Assembly (NCBI GenBank): GCA_948571325.1
Contig: CAOZKB010000060.1
Span: 1-5,922 of the forward strand
Reading direction: 5' to 3'
Length of the DNA stretch: 5,922 bases
Origin: an uncultured Candidatus Saccharibacteria bacterium
Lineage (GTDB): Bacteria > Patescibacteriota > Saccharimonadia > Saccharimonadales > Saccharimonadaceae
A program made the position numbers and the translations under genes. The notes under the pieces are model-generated. The model did no database searches and was not told where the DNA came from. It saw only the letters and a list, made by a program, of their open reading frames with translations. Of the stretch, positions 1-4,696 are shown piece after piece. Numbering within the stretch: position 1 is the first letter of the stretch; the number at the start of each line of letters is the position of its first letter.

Positions 1-84
1 TTTCAGGCTTTTGGTAGTGCTAATATCGTCCCCTCCGATAACAGTAACCGCGCCCTCGGTTTCTCCGTCCGCTACCTCACTTAA
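1..84 (+). CDS. 3' end of a FISUMP-type surface protein (module A), cut by window edge
   Basis: The frame from base 1 reads 27 codons to TAA at 82-84 and ends in GFSVRYLT. This matches the C-terminal signature of the FISUMP family (TIGR02145), normally GxSVRC followed by two or three residues. Conserved landmarks are F at 10-12, PS at 31-36, the R codon CGC at 49-51 and FSVR at 61-72. Aligned to module E (4683-4877), these are module codons 37-63. The Cys found in all other copies (module residue 61) is Tyr here, and the shared GGGGGAGA tail after the stop is absent. Whether the upstream part is a full gene or another start-less cassette cannot be seen. FISUMP proteins are predicted surface or secreted proteins of unknown biochemical role. 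Confidence 0.7.
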   Translation, partial: FQAFGSANIVPSDNSNRALGFSVRYLT

Positions 85-99
85 ATTCTTATCAAAAAC

Positions 100-144
100 A
101 AAAAAACGCCCCAGTCCTGCTAAAAGACCAAAGAGCCTTCTGTG
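100..144 (-). terminator. Possible terminator of tRNA-Asp
   Basis: Read on the minus strand just past the tRNA 3' end, a G/C-rich stretch (GACTGGGGCG) is followed by seven consecutive T (plus bases 100-106, all A) and a second T-rich run. A GCTCT/GGGGC pairing with wobbles can form ahead of it. The T-run is clear; the stem is weak. Confidence 0.4.
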
Positions 145-221
145 TGGCGGATCCGACGAGACTCGAACTCGCGACCTCTGCCGTGACAGGGCAGCGCTCT
201 AACCAACTGAGCTACGAATCC
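145..221 (-). tRNA. tRNA-Asp (anticodon GTC)
   Basis: The reverse complement gives a full cloverleaf of 77 nt with an encoded CCA end. The acceptor stem GGATTCG pairs with CGGATCC (one T-G wobble). A normal D arm precedes the anticodon stem CTGCC/GGCAG with loop CTGTCAC, so the anticodon is GTC. The T arm carries the standard loop, and the discriminator base is G, as expected for tRNA-Asp. It delivers aspartate to GAC/GAT codons. It lies 61 bp beyond the stop of module A, on the opposite strand, and has its own promoter. Confidence 0.97.
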
Positions 222-232
222 ACTACCTTTCC

Positions 233-261
233 ATTATACACCATCTCCAAGTTTTACACAA
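233..261 (-). promoter_or_regulatory. Promoter of tRNA-Asp
   Basis: On the minus strand a perfect -10 TATAAT (plus 233-238) sits 17 bp from a -35-like TTGTGT (plus 256-261; three of six match the consensus). The predicted start falls about 5 bp before the tRNA 5' end at 221. Confidence 0.7.
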
Positions 262-309
262 GTACCAAATCCTTATTTCTTTTAACATGTTGCTTCCCCT
301 CCCCTCTAC

Positions 310-492
310 TTTGTGCGTAGTGGATTAGTTGGTACGAACGTTGGCCAACATAGATATTCAGGGCACACTGCATACCTTTGGTCGGATACTAGCGTAAATG
401 ATATGTCGAGCCTCAGGCTAACAATAGAACAAAAGTCGGTATATACCTCAATCGGCATTAGCAAACGAGATCTTGCTTTCCCCATCCTTTGT
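310..492 (+). pseudogene. Start-less FISUMP C-terminal module B, fused into module C
   Basis: From 310 the frame reads FVRSG..., keeps the family Trp at module residue 24 (YLWSDT) and ends FPILC. That is 61 codons without a stop, the same F-to-C distance as in modules C and E and in gene F. It has no start codon of its own, no ribosome binding site and no promoter. The GTG at 313 could be read as a start but lies inside the conserved FVR motif. The final codons (481-492) run out of frame into the first codons of module C, so the native CLxx-stop end is missing. The open frame without a start suggests a donor cassette or a recently separated fragment rather than old decay. Family assignment rests on motif spacing. 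Confidence 0.6.
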
Positions 493-501
493 CCGTGGGG
501 G
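485..501 (+). repeat. Cassette 5' edge repeat, copy 1
   Basis: Seventeen bases identical to 4680-4696, covering the FVRGG codons and ending in five G. The identity stops abruptly on both sides. Confidence 0.8.
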
Positions 502-682
502 ATATGTCGAATATTGGTACGGATCAATGTTACGTATGGGACAACAGGGCTTCCACCGTTCATCTACCGTCCATCTCTCTACTTCATACGCCTATTATCA
601 CAGCTTTACTCATATCTATGTTTTTCCATCCAGTAGCAATAACCGCGCCAACGCTTTCTCCGTCCGCTGTCTAGTACTGTAG
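488..682 (+). pseudogene. Start-less FISUMP C-terminal module C
   Basis: Sixty-four codons plus TAG, reading FVRGGYV... and ending AFSVRCLVL. It is exactly as long as module E (195 bp) and as the last 64 codons plus stop of gene F. It shares with E a 17-nt 5' edge (485-501) and a 35-nt 3' edge (655-689), while most codons between differ. There is no promoter, start or Shine-Dalgarno in front; it follows module B directly. It also lacks the family Trp at residue 24, where it has Arg (CGT). The reading frame is intact. It may be a silent C-terminal cassette, an orphaned variable repeat or a 3' gene fragment; the shared bases beyond the stop favour an element copied as a unit. Confidence 0.65.
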
Positions 683-689
683 GGGGAGA
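655..689 (+). repeat. Cassette 3' edge repeat, copy 1
   Basis: Thirty-five bases identical to 4850-4884. It covers the last base of module codon 56, codons 57-64 (FSVRCLVL), the TAG stop and seven bases beyond the stop (GGGGAGA). Identity continuing past the stop is not explained by protein-level selection. Confidence 0.9.
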
Positions 690-693
690 GCAC

Positions 694-717
694 AACCAAA
701 AACATAACCAAAAACAC
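694..717 (+). repeat. 12-bp tandem repeat, two copies
   Basis: AACCAAAAACAT followed by AACCAAAAACAC, differing only in the last base. It lies in the non-coding stretch between module C and the terminator; no function is evident. Confidence 0.6.
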
Positions 718-766
718 CGACGGTAACCCATCCAAGAAAACAAGAACCCCAAACCATCTTAATCTT

Positions 767-799
767 AAAATCCCCCAGCCAAACCGCCGAGGGATTTTT
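767..799. terminator. Hairpin terminator between module C and the DUF308 gene
   Basis: AAAATCCC (767-774) pairs with GGGATTTT (791-798) around a 16-nt GC-rich loop. Read on the plus strand it ends in five T; on the minus strand it ends in four T. It sits 17 bp beyond the stop of the minus-strand membrane gene, so it is best read as that gene's terminator, possibly working in both directions. Confidence 0.6.
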
Positions 800-815
800 C
801 ACAAGTCTTACCGTT

Positions 816-1475
816 TCAGTCTTCAGCTAACTCATCAATATGCGCCATGAACAGTATATCATCAAGAATTCCTACTACAGCCGCAGCCACCATAATCCAA
901 CCCAAGAAGTCAGACCACGCATCCGCGCTCACAATCGAATAAATCCCTAATGCCATCATAATCAGCGCCAAAATCATCACATAAAACCACTGTTTCACCT
1001 TCGCACCTTGCAATTTAATTGCCGTATTTAAGCGCACTAAGCCACCGTAAATCATCCATGCTCCAATGATAATTCCAATCGCCTTGTCTAGTTGTTCCCA
1101 AAGCACTACCGCAATGATACCCAAAATCAACGCAATCACACCGTAGAACAAATCATTATTATAAAAATCATATTTACCGTGCATCGCAAAATAACTCACA
1201 ATCTTGTAAGCTCCGCGCACCATCAAGAAAATTCCAATGATATAAAAAATCATCATCTTCATTTCATTCGCTTTAAAAATCAATAACAAACCCAGCACAC
1301 CAATCACCAACGACTCCAAAATCGCCATCCAACTCGTGCTTTTGATGCGTTTCAGATACTTAATATCCGCTTTTTGTGATTTTTTCGCTGTAGTTTTAGT
1401 CGCCGCCGACTTACTACCTGTTTTACCAGCAGATTTCGTCGTTTTGCGCGACGTCGTCTTCTTTGTAGTTGCCAT
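816..1475 (-). CDS. DUF308/HdeD-like membrane protein with Lys-rich tail
   Basis: Predicted 219-residue integral membrane protein. The start at 1475 (MATTKK) was chosen over an in-frame ATG 10 codons upstream because a perfect AGGAGG (plus 1480-1485) lies 4 nt before it. Residues 1-45 are rich in Lys, Thr, Ser and Ala with no hydrophobic stretch, like histone H1 or AlgP tails. Six hydrophobic segments follow, at about 50-67, 73-97, 113-135, 139-160, 170-192 and 197-215. The paired-helix pattern with GxxLL(I/L) turns and a short acidic end (DELAED) fits DUF308/HdeD proteins, known from acid-stress regions in E. coli but of unclear activity. The positive tail should face the cytoplasm and could bind nucleic acid or lipid head groups (inference). 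It has its own promoter and terminator, so it is probably a single-gene unit. Confidence 0.75.
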   Translation of the reverse strand: MATTKKTTSRKTTKSAGKTGSKSAATKTTAKKSQKADIKYLKRIKSTSWMAILESLVIGVLGLLLIFKANEMKMMIFYIIGIFLMVRGAYKIVSYFAMHGKYDFYNNDLFYGVIALILGIIAVVLWEQLDKAIGIIIGAWMIYGGLVRLNTAIKLQGAKVKQWFYVMILALIMMALGIYSIVSADAWSDFLGWIMVAAAVVGILDDILFMAHIDELAED

Positions 1476-1533
1476 TTTGCCTCCTAATTTTACGAATCTT
1501 CCCACCCAAAGTTCTTTTTTATTCTATACCCCC

Positions 1534-1542
1534 ATTATAGCA
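1534..1542 (-). promoter_or_regulatory. Extended -10 promoter of the DUF308 gene
   Basis: On the minus strand the sequence is TGCTATAAT, a perfect -10 with the TGn extension. No recognisable -35 lies 16-18 bp upstream. The predicted start near 1527 gives a leader of about 50 nt before the ATG. Confidence 0.7.
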
Positions 1543-1571
1543 CGTTTTGTCACCCAAATCCTAAATGTTTG

Positions 1572-1580
1572 TGCTATAAT
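1572..1580 (+). promoter_or_regulatory. Orphan extended -10 promoter facing right
   Basis: TGCTATAAT on the plus strand, back to back with the DUF308 promoter. An ATG follows four bases later (1585) but its frame closes after seven codons (MSNLHHN, TAG at 1606-1608). No full gene follows until the Fic promoter, so it either drives a short RNA or is the remnant of a lost gene. Confidence 0.55.
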
Positions 1581-1653
1581 AAATATGTCTAACTTACATC
1601 ATAACTAGTTTTTGGTAGTATATTATATAAAATCTAACTCTAGCATATCTAAT

Positions 1654-1695
1654 AAAAGTCAACTTAAGCGGCACCGCATAAGTAATGTGACTTTT
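1654..1695 (+). terminator. Stem-loop between orphan promoter and module D
   Basis: AAAAGTCA (1654-1661) pairs with TGACTTTT (1688-1695); inside it ACTTA (1662-1666) pairs with TAAGT (1679-1683) and GCGG (1668-1671) with CCGC (1674-1677). In total 17 base pairs, with a 4-nt bulge (1684-1687) and an A-A mismatch. It ends in four T, so it could terminate a transcript of roughly 110 nt from the promoter at 1572, or be a recombination-associated palindrome next to module D. Confidence 0.5.
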
Positions 1696-1705
1696 GAACG
1701 ACTAT

Positions 1706-1907
1706 GTTTTAGAGTTAGGTTATGAATGGAAGTTAGACACCAGCGGTATCGCTCAGAAACGCCAACTACCATAGCTACGCAAGATCCTCCAACGCTCACT
1801 CTCTCGCCGATTCCGCTTACAACCTTGACTTCAATAATGCTGACATTTACCCATCTTATATCAATTCCCGCTACTTTGGCTTCCCCATCCGTTGCCTCGC
1901 CAAATAA
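1706..1907 (+). pseudogene. Decayed FISUMP C-terminal module D
   Basis: From 1737 to TAA at 1905-1907 one frame reads 56 codons ending in AYNLDFNNADIYPSY... and GFPIRCLAK, a clear FISUMP C-terminus. Counting back from the stop, residue 24 is Arg (AGA) where the family has Trp, and PS, the R codon, G and IRC fall at module positions 47-48, 53, 56 and 59-61. Upstream, a TAG at 1734 closes this frame; the matching start of the module (GYEW at 1718-1729) lies in another frame, so there is at least one frameshift. Its 3' edge differs from C and E (CLAK, no G-run after the stop) and is closer to gene F (CLAR). No promoter reads directly into it except the orphan one at 1572. It is most likely a dead gene end or an old cassette. 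Confidence 0.65.
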
Positions 1908-1957
1908 ATTCAATTCCCTCACCCATCATTCCACACCTCTCAGACATCAAGCAAATA

Positions 1958-1966
1958 TGCTATAAT
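1958..1966 (+). promoter_or_regulatory. Extended -10 promoter of fic, probably leaderless
   Basis: TGCTATAAT at 1958-1966, with the ATG of fic at 1973. The expected transcription start is at or within a base or two of the ATG, and no Shine-Dalgarno is present, so the mRNA is probably leaderless. Confidence 0.7.
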
Positions 1967-1972
1967 AAAATC

Positions 1973-2509
1973 ATGCTTAATGAACCCGACCAAAAAAGCC
2001 TCGAGAACGCCAAAATTTTTCTCAGCAGCTCACTCCCCAACCAACTCCCCATTGGTACCACTACTAGCTTACAACAAATCCATCACGCCCTGTTTAATAA
2101 TATCTATGATTTTGCTGGACAAATCCGCCAACAAAATCTCGCCAAAGGCAATTTCCGTTTTGCTAATACGCTATATCTACCAGAAATCCTCGCCAAAATC
2201 GACACTATGCCTATAACCACCTTTGACGAAATCATCGATAAATATATCGAAATGAATATTGCACACCCTTTTCTCGAAGGAAACGGTCGCGGTACACGTA
2301 TCTGGCTTGATTTAATCCTCAAACACAATCTTGGCAAAATCGTTGATTGGGCCAACATCGACAAGACTCTCTACCTCCAAACTATGGAACGCAGTCCCGT
2401 CAACGCCCTCGAACTCAAAACTCTACTCGCCAACAACCTCACCGATGATTTTTCTGAAGCCAAAGTTTTTAAAGGTCTCAAGACCTCTTACTACTACGAA
2501 ACACCCTAA
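1973..2509 (+). CDS. fic: Class III Fic AMP-transferase
   Basis: A 178-residue single-domain Fic protein, which transfers AMP from ATP to a hydroxyl side chain of a target protein. The core motif HPFLEGNGRGTR spans residues 98-109, with catalytic His98, Glu102 for the metal and Arg106/Arg109 for phosphates. The C-terminal end carries SYYYE (172-176), matching the autoinhibitory [S/T]xxxE[G/N] helix of class III Fic proteins such as Neisseria meningitidis NmFic, where the Glu blocks ATP and a neighbouring Tyr is self-modified. NmFic modifies GyrB and ParE; a similar target is inference. The protein ends two residues after the Glu (ETP), shorter than NmFic, and its stop lies inside a 9-bp tandem repeat. 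The ATG at 1973 is preferred to an upstream in-frame TTG (1892) because it directly follows the promoter. No antitoxin gene is adjacent, as expected when inhibition is intramolecular. Confidence 0.9.
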   Translation: MLNEPDQKSLENAKIFLSSSLPNQLPIGTTTSLQQIHHALFNNIYDFAGQIRQQNLAKGNFRFANTLYLPEILAKIDTMPITTFDEIIDKYIEMNIAHPFLEGNGRGTRIWLDLILKHNLGKIVDWANIDKTLYLQTMERSPVNALELKTLLANNLTDDFSEAKVFKGLKTSYYYETP

Positions 2510-2534
2510 ACACCCTAAACACCCTAAACACCCC
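2499..2534 (+). repeat. 9-bp tandem repeat (AAACACCCT) x4 across the fic stop
   Basis: Four head-to-tail copies at 2499, 2508, 2517 and 2526, the last with T changed to C. The first copy supplies the last bases of the Fic Glu codon and the Thr-Pro codons; the TAA stop (2507-2509) spans the junction of copies 1 and 2. Because 9 is a multiple of 3, every further copy would encode the same T-P-stop. Confidence 0.95.
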
Positions 2535-2559
2535 GCAACGATCCAAGCCCACACCCCAT

Positions 2560-2598
2560 AATAAAATAAACTAGACAAATAGTCTAGTTTATTTTATT
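2560..2598. terminator. Perfect 17-bp hairpin, shared terminator of fic and tRNA-Gly
   Basis: The arms 2560-2576 and 2582-2598 are perfectly complementary around a 5-nt loop. The outer half of each arm is A/T-rich, so either strand sees a stem followed by T-rich sequence; this fits a two-way terminator for convergent units. Its right edge overlaps the last base of the tRNA-Gly CCA end. Confidence 0.85.
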
Positions 2599-2672
2599 GG
2601 TGCGGGTGGAGGTAGTCGAAACCTCGTCTCATCCTTGGGAAGGATACATAATAGCCGTTATACGACACCCGC
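2598..2672 (-). tRNA. tRNA-Gly (anticodon CCC)
   Basis: The reverse complement folds as a 75-nt tRNA with encoded CCA. The acceptor stem GCGGGTG pairs with CACCCGC, followed by discriminator A. The anticodon stem TATCC/GGATG holds loop TTCCCAA, giving anticodon CCC, and the T stem GAGGT/ACCTC holds loop TTCGACT. The D stem is weak (about three pairs). It reads GGG codons. Confidence 0.95.
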
Positions 2673-2682
2673 AACTACTCTC

Positions 2683-2691
2683 ATTATAGCA
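2683..2691 (-). promoter_or_regulatory. Extended -10 promoter of tRNA-Gly
   Basis: TGCTATAAT on the minus strand, ending 10 bp before the tRNA 5' end and starting 17 bp after the stop of the foldase gene. No terminator separates them, so read-through from the foldase gene is also possible. Confidence 0.7.
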
Positions 2692-2708
2692 CGCTAAGCT
2701 CTCCCCGT

Positions 2709-3794
2709 CTACTCTCCCCCACTCACTGCATCCTCTCCTGTCCCCTGCCCTTCTGGTAAATTCTGCGATTCTTGCATCCTCTCATCATCCCCCTCCGGCA
2801 ACTCCAAATTAATAAATACTTCCACTTTCCCATCAGCATATAATGCCAAAACTTGTTCATCAAACGTCATAAAACTAATCTTCAACGATGCATAATTCAC
2901 CTGCGAATCAGTTTTCTCATTTAATTTGACATAATAATATCCGTCACCATTACTCGATAAAAACTTTTCGCTCACTTGACCTGGCTCCAAAGACATCGCT
3001 TTCGTCGAACGCCCCCCGTCCACATTCATATTATCCACCAAATCCCCAGTCTCCTCATAAATCACCACCTCTCCCAACGCATCCGCCACCGCTAATAAAT
3101 CTCCACCGTTCTCCGCCAACATCTGATCCACCTGCCCCGCTGCTTCACTCGCCTCATTATCCACCGCCTGTACTACCTTTGCTCGGATTAGCGTCAAATA
3201 TAACATTCGCCGATATTCCGCCTTATTCATGCCAAAATTATCGCTCACGATTTTCAAGAACGCTTCCTCACTCCGTTCCACGCCCCCCACGCGCAAATGT
3301 TCATCAAAAGCCTCATCGACTTCCTCATCCGTCACCGTAATCCCCATCTCCCCCGCTAACTTCAAAGCATATGTATATTCCACTGCCAAATCCATCGCCG
3401 CTTGCCGGTACTGTGCACGCATCACCTCGACATCATCCTCCCCCTCCCCCGACTGCCCACCTTGCTGCTCCGCCGTCAAAAGATTACTCCGATAAATCAT
3501 CAAATAATCACTGTATCGCACTTTTTCCCCATCCACTTCTGCCACTGGTACCGGAATCAGCTGCGTCACGCGGTAAATCATATCCCCCGTATCCTGCAAC
3601 TTGTACAACATCGCCCAACCAGCCCCCACCATCAAGATAATCGCCACCAATGCCACAATAATCGTATTAATAATCAGCTTATGTTTCGCATATTGCATCG
3701 GATATTTAAATTTCCGACCCTTTGCCAAGACCTCCTCGCGCCGTTCCTCAACCTTCTCGCGCTCCGTCTTCGGCTTTTCTTTAAACAAACTCAT
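2709..3794 (-). CDS. Membrane-anchored SurA/PrsA-like foldase
   Basis: A 361-residue protein with a charged cytoplasmic N-terminus (1-40, rich in K/E/R), one transmembrane helix at about 41-64 and an exported remainder. The segment VAEVDGEKVRYSDYL after the membrane anchor is the typical opening of SurA/PrsA/PpiD N-terminal chaperone domains, followed by a helical, acidic region. A later stretch (SLEPGQVSEKFLSSNGDGYYYVKLNEK) resembles the end of a parvulin domain, but the early rotamase motifs are not recognisable, so it may act as a chaperone rather than an isomerase. The C-terminus is an acidic, Gly/Gln-rich tail; there are no Cys residues and no lipobox. The start at 3794 (MSLFKEK) is preferred to an in-frame ATG at 3833 because a -10 box lies just upstream. 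It probably helps fold exported proteins outside the membrane. Confidence 0.7.
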   Translation of the reverse strand: MSLFKEKPKTEREKVEERREEVLAKGRKFKYPMQYAKHKLIINTIIVALVAIILMVGAGWAMLYKLQDTGDMIYRVTQLIPVPVAEVDGEKVRYSDYLMIYRSNLLTAEQQGGQSGEGEDDVEVMRAQYRQAAMDLAVEYTYALKLAGEMGITVTDEEVDEAFDEHLRVGGVERSEEAFLKIVSDNFGMNKAEYRRMLYLTLIRAKVVQAVDNEASEAAGQVDQMLAENGGDLLAVADALGEVVIYEETGDLVDNMNVDGGRSTKAMSLEPGQVSEKFLSSNGDGYYYVKLNEKTDSQVNYASLKISFMTFDEQVLALYADGKVEVFINLELPEGDDERMQESQNLPEGQGTGEDAVSGGE

Positions 3795-3800
3795 ATCTTT

Positions 3801-3809
3801 ATTATAACA
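3801..3809 (-). promoter_or_regulatory. Extended -10 promoter of the foldase gene, leaderless
   Basis: TGTTATAAT on the minus strand, six bases before the ATG at 3794 and with no Shine-Dalgarno. The geometry is the same as for fic. It lies 8 bp from the oppositely oriented ndk promoter, so the two RNA polymerase footprints must overlap. Confidence 0.65.
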
Positions 3810-3817
3810 CGAATCTA

Positions 3818-3826
3818 TGCTATAAT
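3818..3826 (+). promoter_or_regulatory. Extended -10 promoter of ndk
   Basis: TGCTATAAT on the plus strand with no clear -35. The predicted transcript start near 3833 gives ndk a leader of about 190 nt, far longer than those of its neighbours. Confidence 0.65.
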
Positions 3827-3832
3827 AGCCCA

Positions 3833-4020
3833 AACGAGTTAATTAATATATCTGCTGTTTTGTGGCAATGCTTCTTTATGCTAGGGCTATTCTAGGAAAG
3901 GCTGAGTAGCGGAAGAAGACGTACTAAATAGTACGTCGACTGAGCAACGGAAGACTTGACGCCGAAGAGTCCAGCAGAAAGGAGCTCTTCTGCAGAAGAA
4001 TCCAATAGAAAGGAGTTTTT
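3833..4020 (+). promoter_or_regulatory. Long structured 5' leader of ndk with duplicated Shine-Dalgarno
   Basis: Contains a perfect 8-bp hairpin with a 4-nt loop (GACGTACT 3918-3925 with AGTACGTC 3930-3937). Downstream, a 26-nt imperfect direct repeat (3964-3989 and 3995-4020, 21 of 26 identical) duplicates the AGAAAGGAG ribosome binding site. The first copy is enclosed by a GCAGAA/TTCTGC stem (3974-3979 with 3988-3993) and has no start codon at the right distance; the second (AAAGGAG 4009-4015) serves ndk with 5-nt spacing. A 13-codon frame (3868-3909, MLLYARAILGKAE) could be a leader peptide but has no visible ribosome site. No known riboswitch family was recognised. Confidence 0.5.
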
Positions 4021-4536
4021 ATGGGTAAAGAGAAAGATTTAGTTGAACGCAGTTTAGTCGTTTTGAAGCCAGACTCAGTTCAACGTGGTATTATCGGCGA
4101 AATTATCACACGCTTCGAACGAGTCGGACTAAAAATCGTCGGTATGAAAATGGTTATGCCAGACGAAGACCAATACCGCGCCCACTACGAAGACATTGGC
4201 CAAATGATTACACGCCGCGGCGAACAAGCCTTCCGTTACAATCTTAATTATATGATGACTGGACCCGTCATCGCCATTGTACTCGAAGGTGTTGAAGCCG
4301 TACCGCTCGTTCGCAAAATCGTCGGCCCAACCGAACCAAAATCCGCCGAGATGGGCACCATCCGTGGCGACTACTCACATATGAGCTTCGGTTATTCTGA
4401 CGCTAAAGGTATGGGCGTGCCAAATCTCGTCCACGCCAGCGGCAGCAAAGAAGAAGCCAAAAAAGAAATCAAACTCTGGTTCAAAGACGGCGAACTTTAC
4501 GACTACTCCGACCTCAACGAAAAGTACACCCGTTAA
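4021..4536 (+). CDS. ndk: Nucleoside diphosphate kinase
   Basis: A 171-residue cytosolic enzyme that moves the gamma phosphate of a nucleoside triphosphate to a nucleoside diphosphate through a phospho-histidine, balancing NTP and dNTP pools. The signature NLVHASG places the catalytic His at 138; Lys16 (VVLKPD), Arg98, Thr104, Arg115 (GTIRGD) and Asn135 are the other expected active-site residues. It is longer than the usual 130-150 residues; the extra length is mainly around 118-134 between the GTIRGD and NLVHAS motifs, plus the C-terminal tail (YSDLNEKYTR). Such longer forms exist in archaea and other lineages. The start is fixed by a strong AAAGGAG 5 nt upstream. It stands alone as a single-gene unit. 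Confidence 0.97.
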   Translation: MGKEKDLVERSLVVLKPDSVQRGIIGEIITRFERVGLKIVGMKMVMPDEDQYRAHYEDIGQMITRRGEQAFRYNLNYMMTGPVIAIVLEGVEAVPLVRKIVGPTEPKSAEMGTIRGDYSHMSFGYSDAKGMGVPNLVHASGSKEEAKKEIKLWFKDGELYDYSDLNEKYTR

Positions 4537-4547
4537 TCCACCGGGTG
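4527..4547 (+). terminator. Weak hairpin at the ndk stop
   Basis: CACCCG (4527-4532) pairs with CGGGTG (4542-4547) around the TAA stop. There is no T-run directly after it; a T5 run comes about 25 bp later. Only a possible terminator. Confidence 0.3.
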
Positions 4548-4623
4548 CATTCTTAAAGATCCGTCTTGCTTTTTGTTCACAAATTCCCTATCATAATGCA
4601 ATTTGCGCGTTTTTGACGCACAT

Positions 4624-4665
4624 TGTCCATACAATCAAGTTCAAATCACTTACATTGTATGGACA
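4624..4665. repeat. 12-bp perfect inverted repeat upstream of module E
   Basis: TGTCCATACAAT (4624-4635) and ATTGTATGGACA (4654-4665) are exact inverse complements around an 18-nt spacer. It ends 14 bp before the cassette edge at 4680. It could be a backup terminator for ndk (TTTAATAT follows), a protein binding site, or a structure marking the cassette boundary. Confidence 0.7.
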
Positions 4666-4679
4666 TTTAATATACATCT

Positions 4680-4696
4680 TCCTTTGTCCGTGGGGG
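4680..4696 (+). repeat. Cassette 5' edge repeat, copy 2
   Basis: Identical to 485-501 over 17 bases. It marks where homology to the FISUMP C-terminus begins; the bases before it are unrelated in the two copies. Confidence 0.8.

Noticed and set aside
313..636. A 107-codon plus-strand frame as one gene
   Set aside because: It fuses module B in frame with an out-of-frame reading of module C. The family motifs of C (FVRGG, FSVRCL) are in another frame, and there is no ribosome site before the GTG at 313.
485..689. Insertion sequence or MITE
   Set aside because: The edges of modules C and E are not inverted repeats of each other, no target duplication is visible and no transposase is present.
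1892..1972. Longer N-terminus for Fic from the TTG at 1892
   Set aside because: It would overlap the end of module D, has no Shine-Dalgarno, and lies upstream of the promoter at 1958-1966.
3795..3833. Longer N-terminus for the foldase from the ATG at 3833
   Set aside because: That start lies upstream of the -10 box at 3801-3806, and the extra 13 residues look like promoter sequence (codons from TATAAT).
3229..3842. Plus-strand frames opposite the foldase gene
   Set aside because: Low-complexity shadows (Pro/Ser/His rich) of the minus-strand coding sequence, without ribosome sites or recognisable domains.
4624..4665. Integron attC site next to the cassettes
   Set aside because: The inverted repeat lacks the RYYYAAC/GTTRRRY core sites, and the cassettes are not each followed by such a structure.
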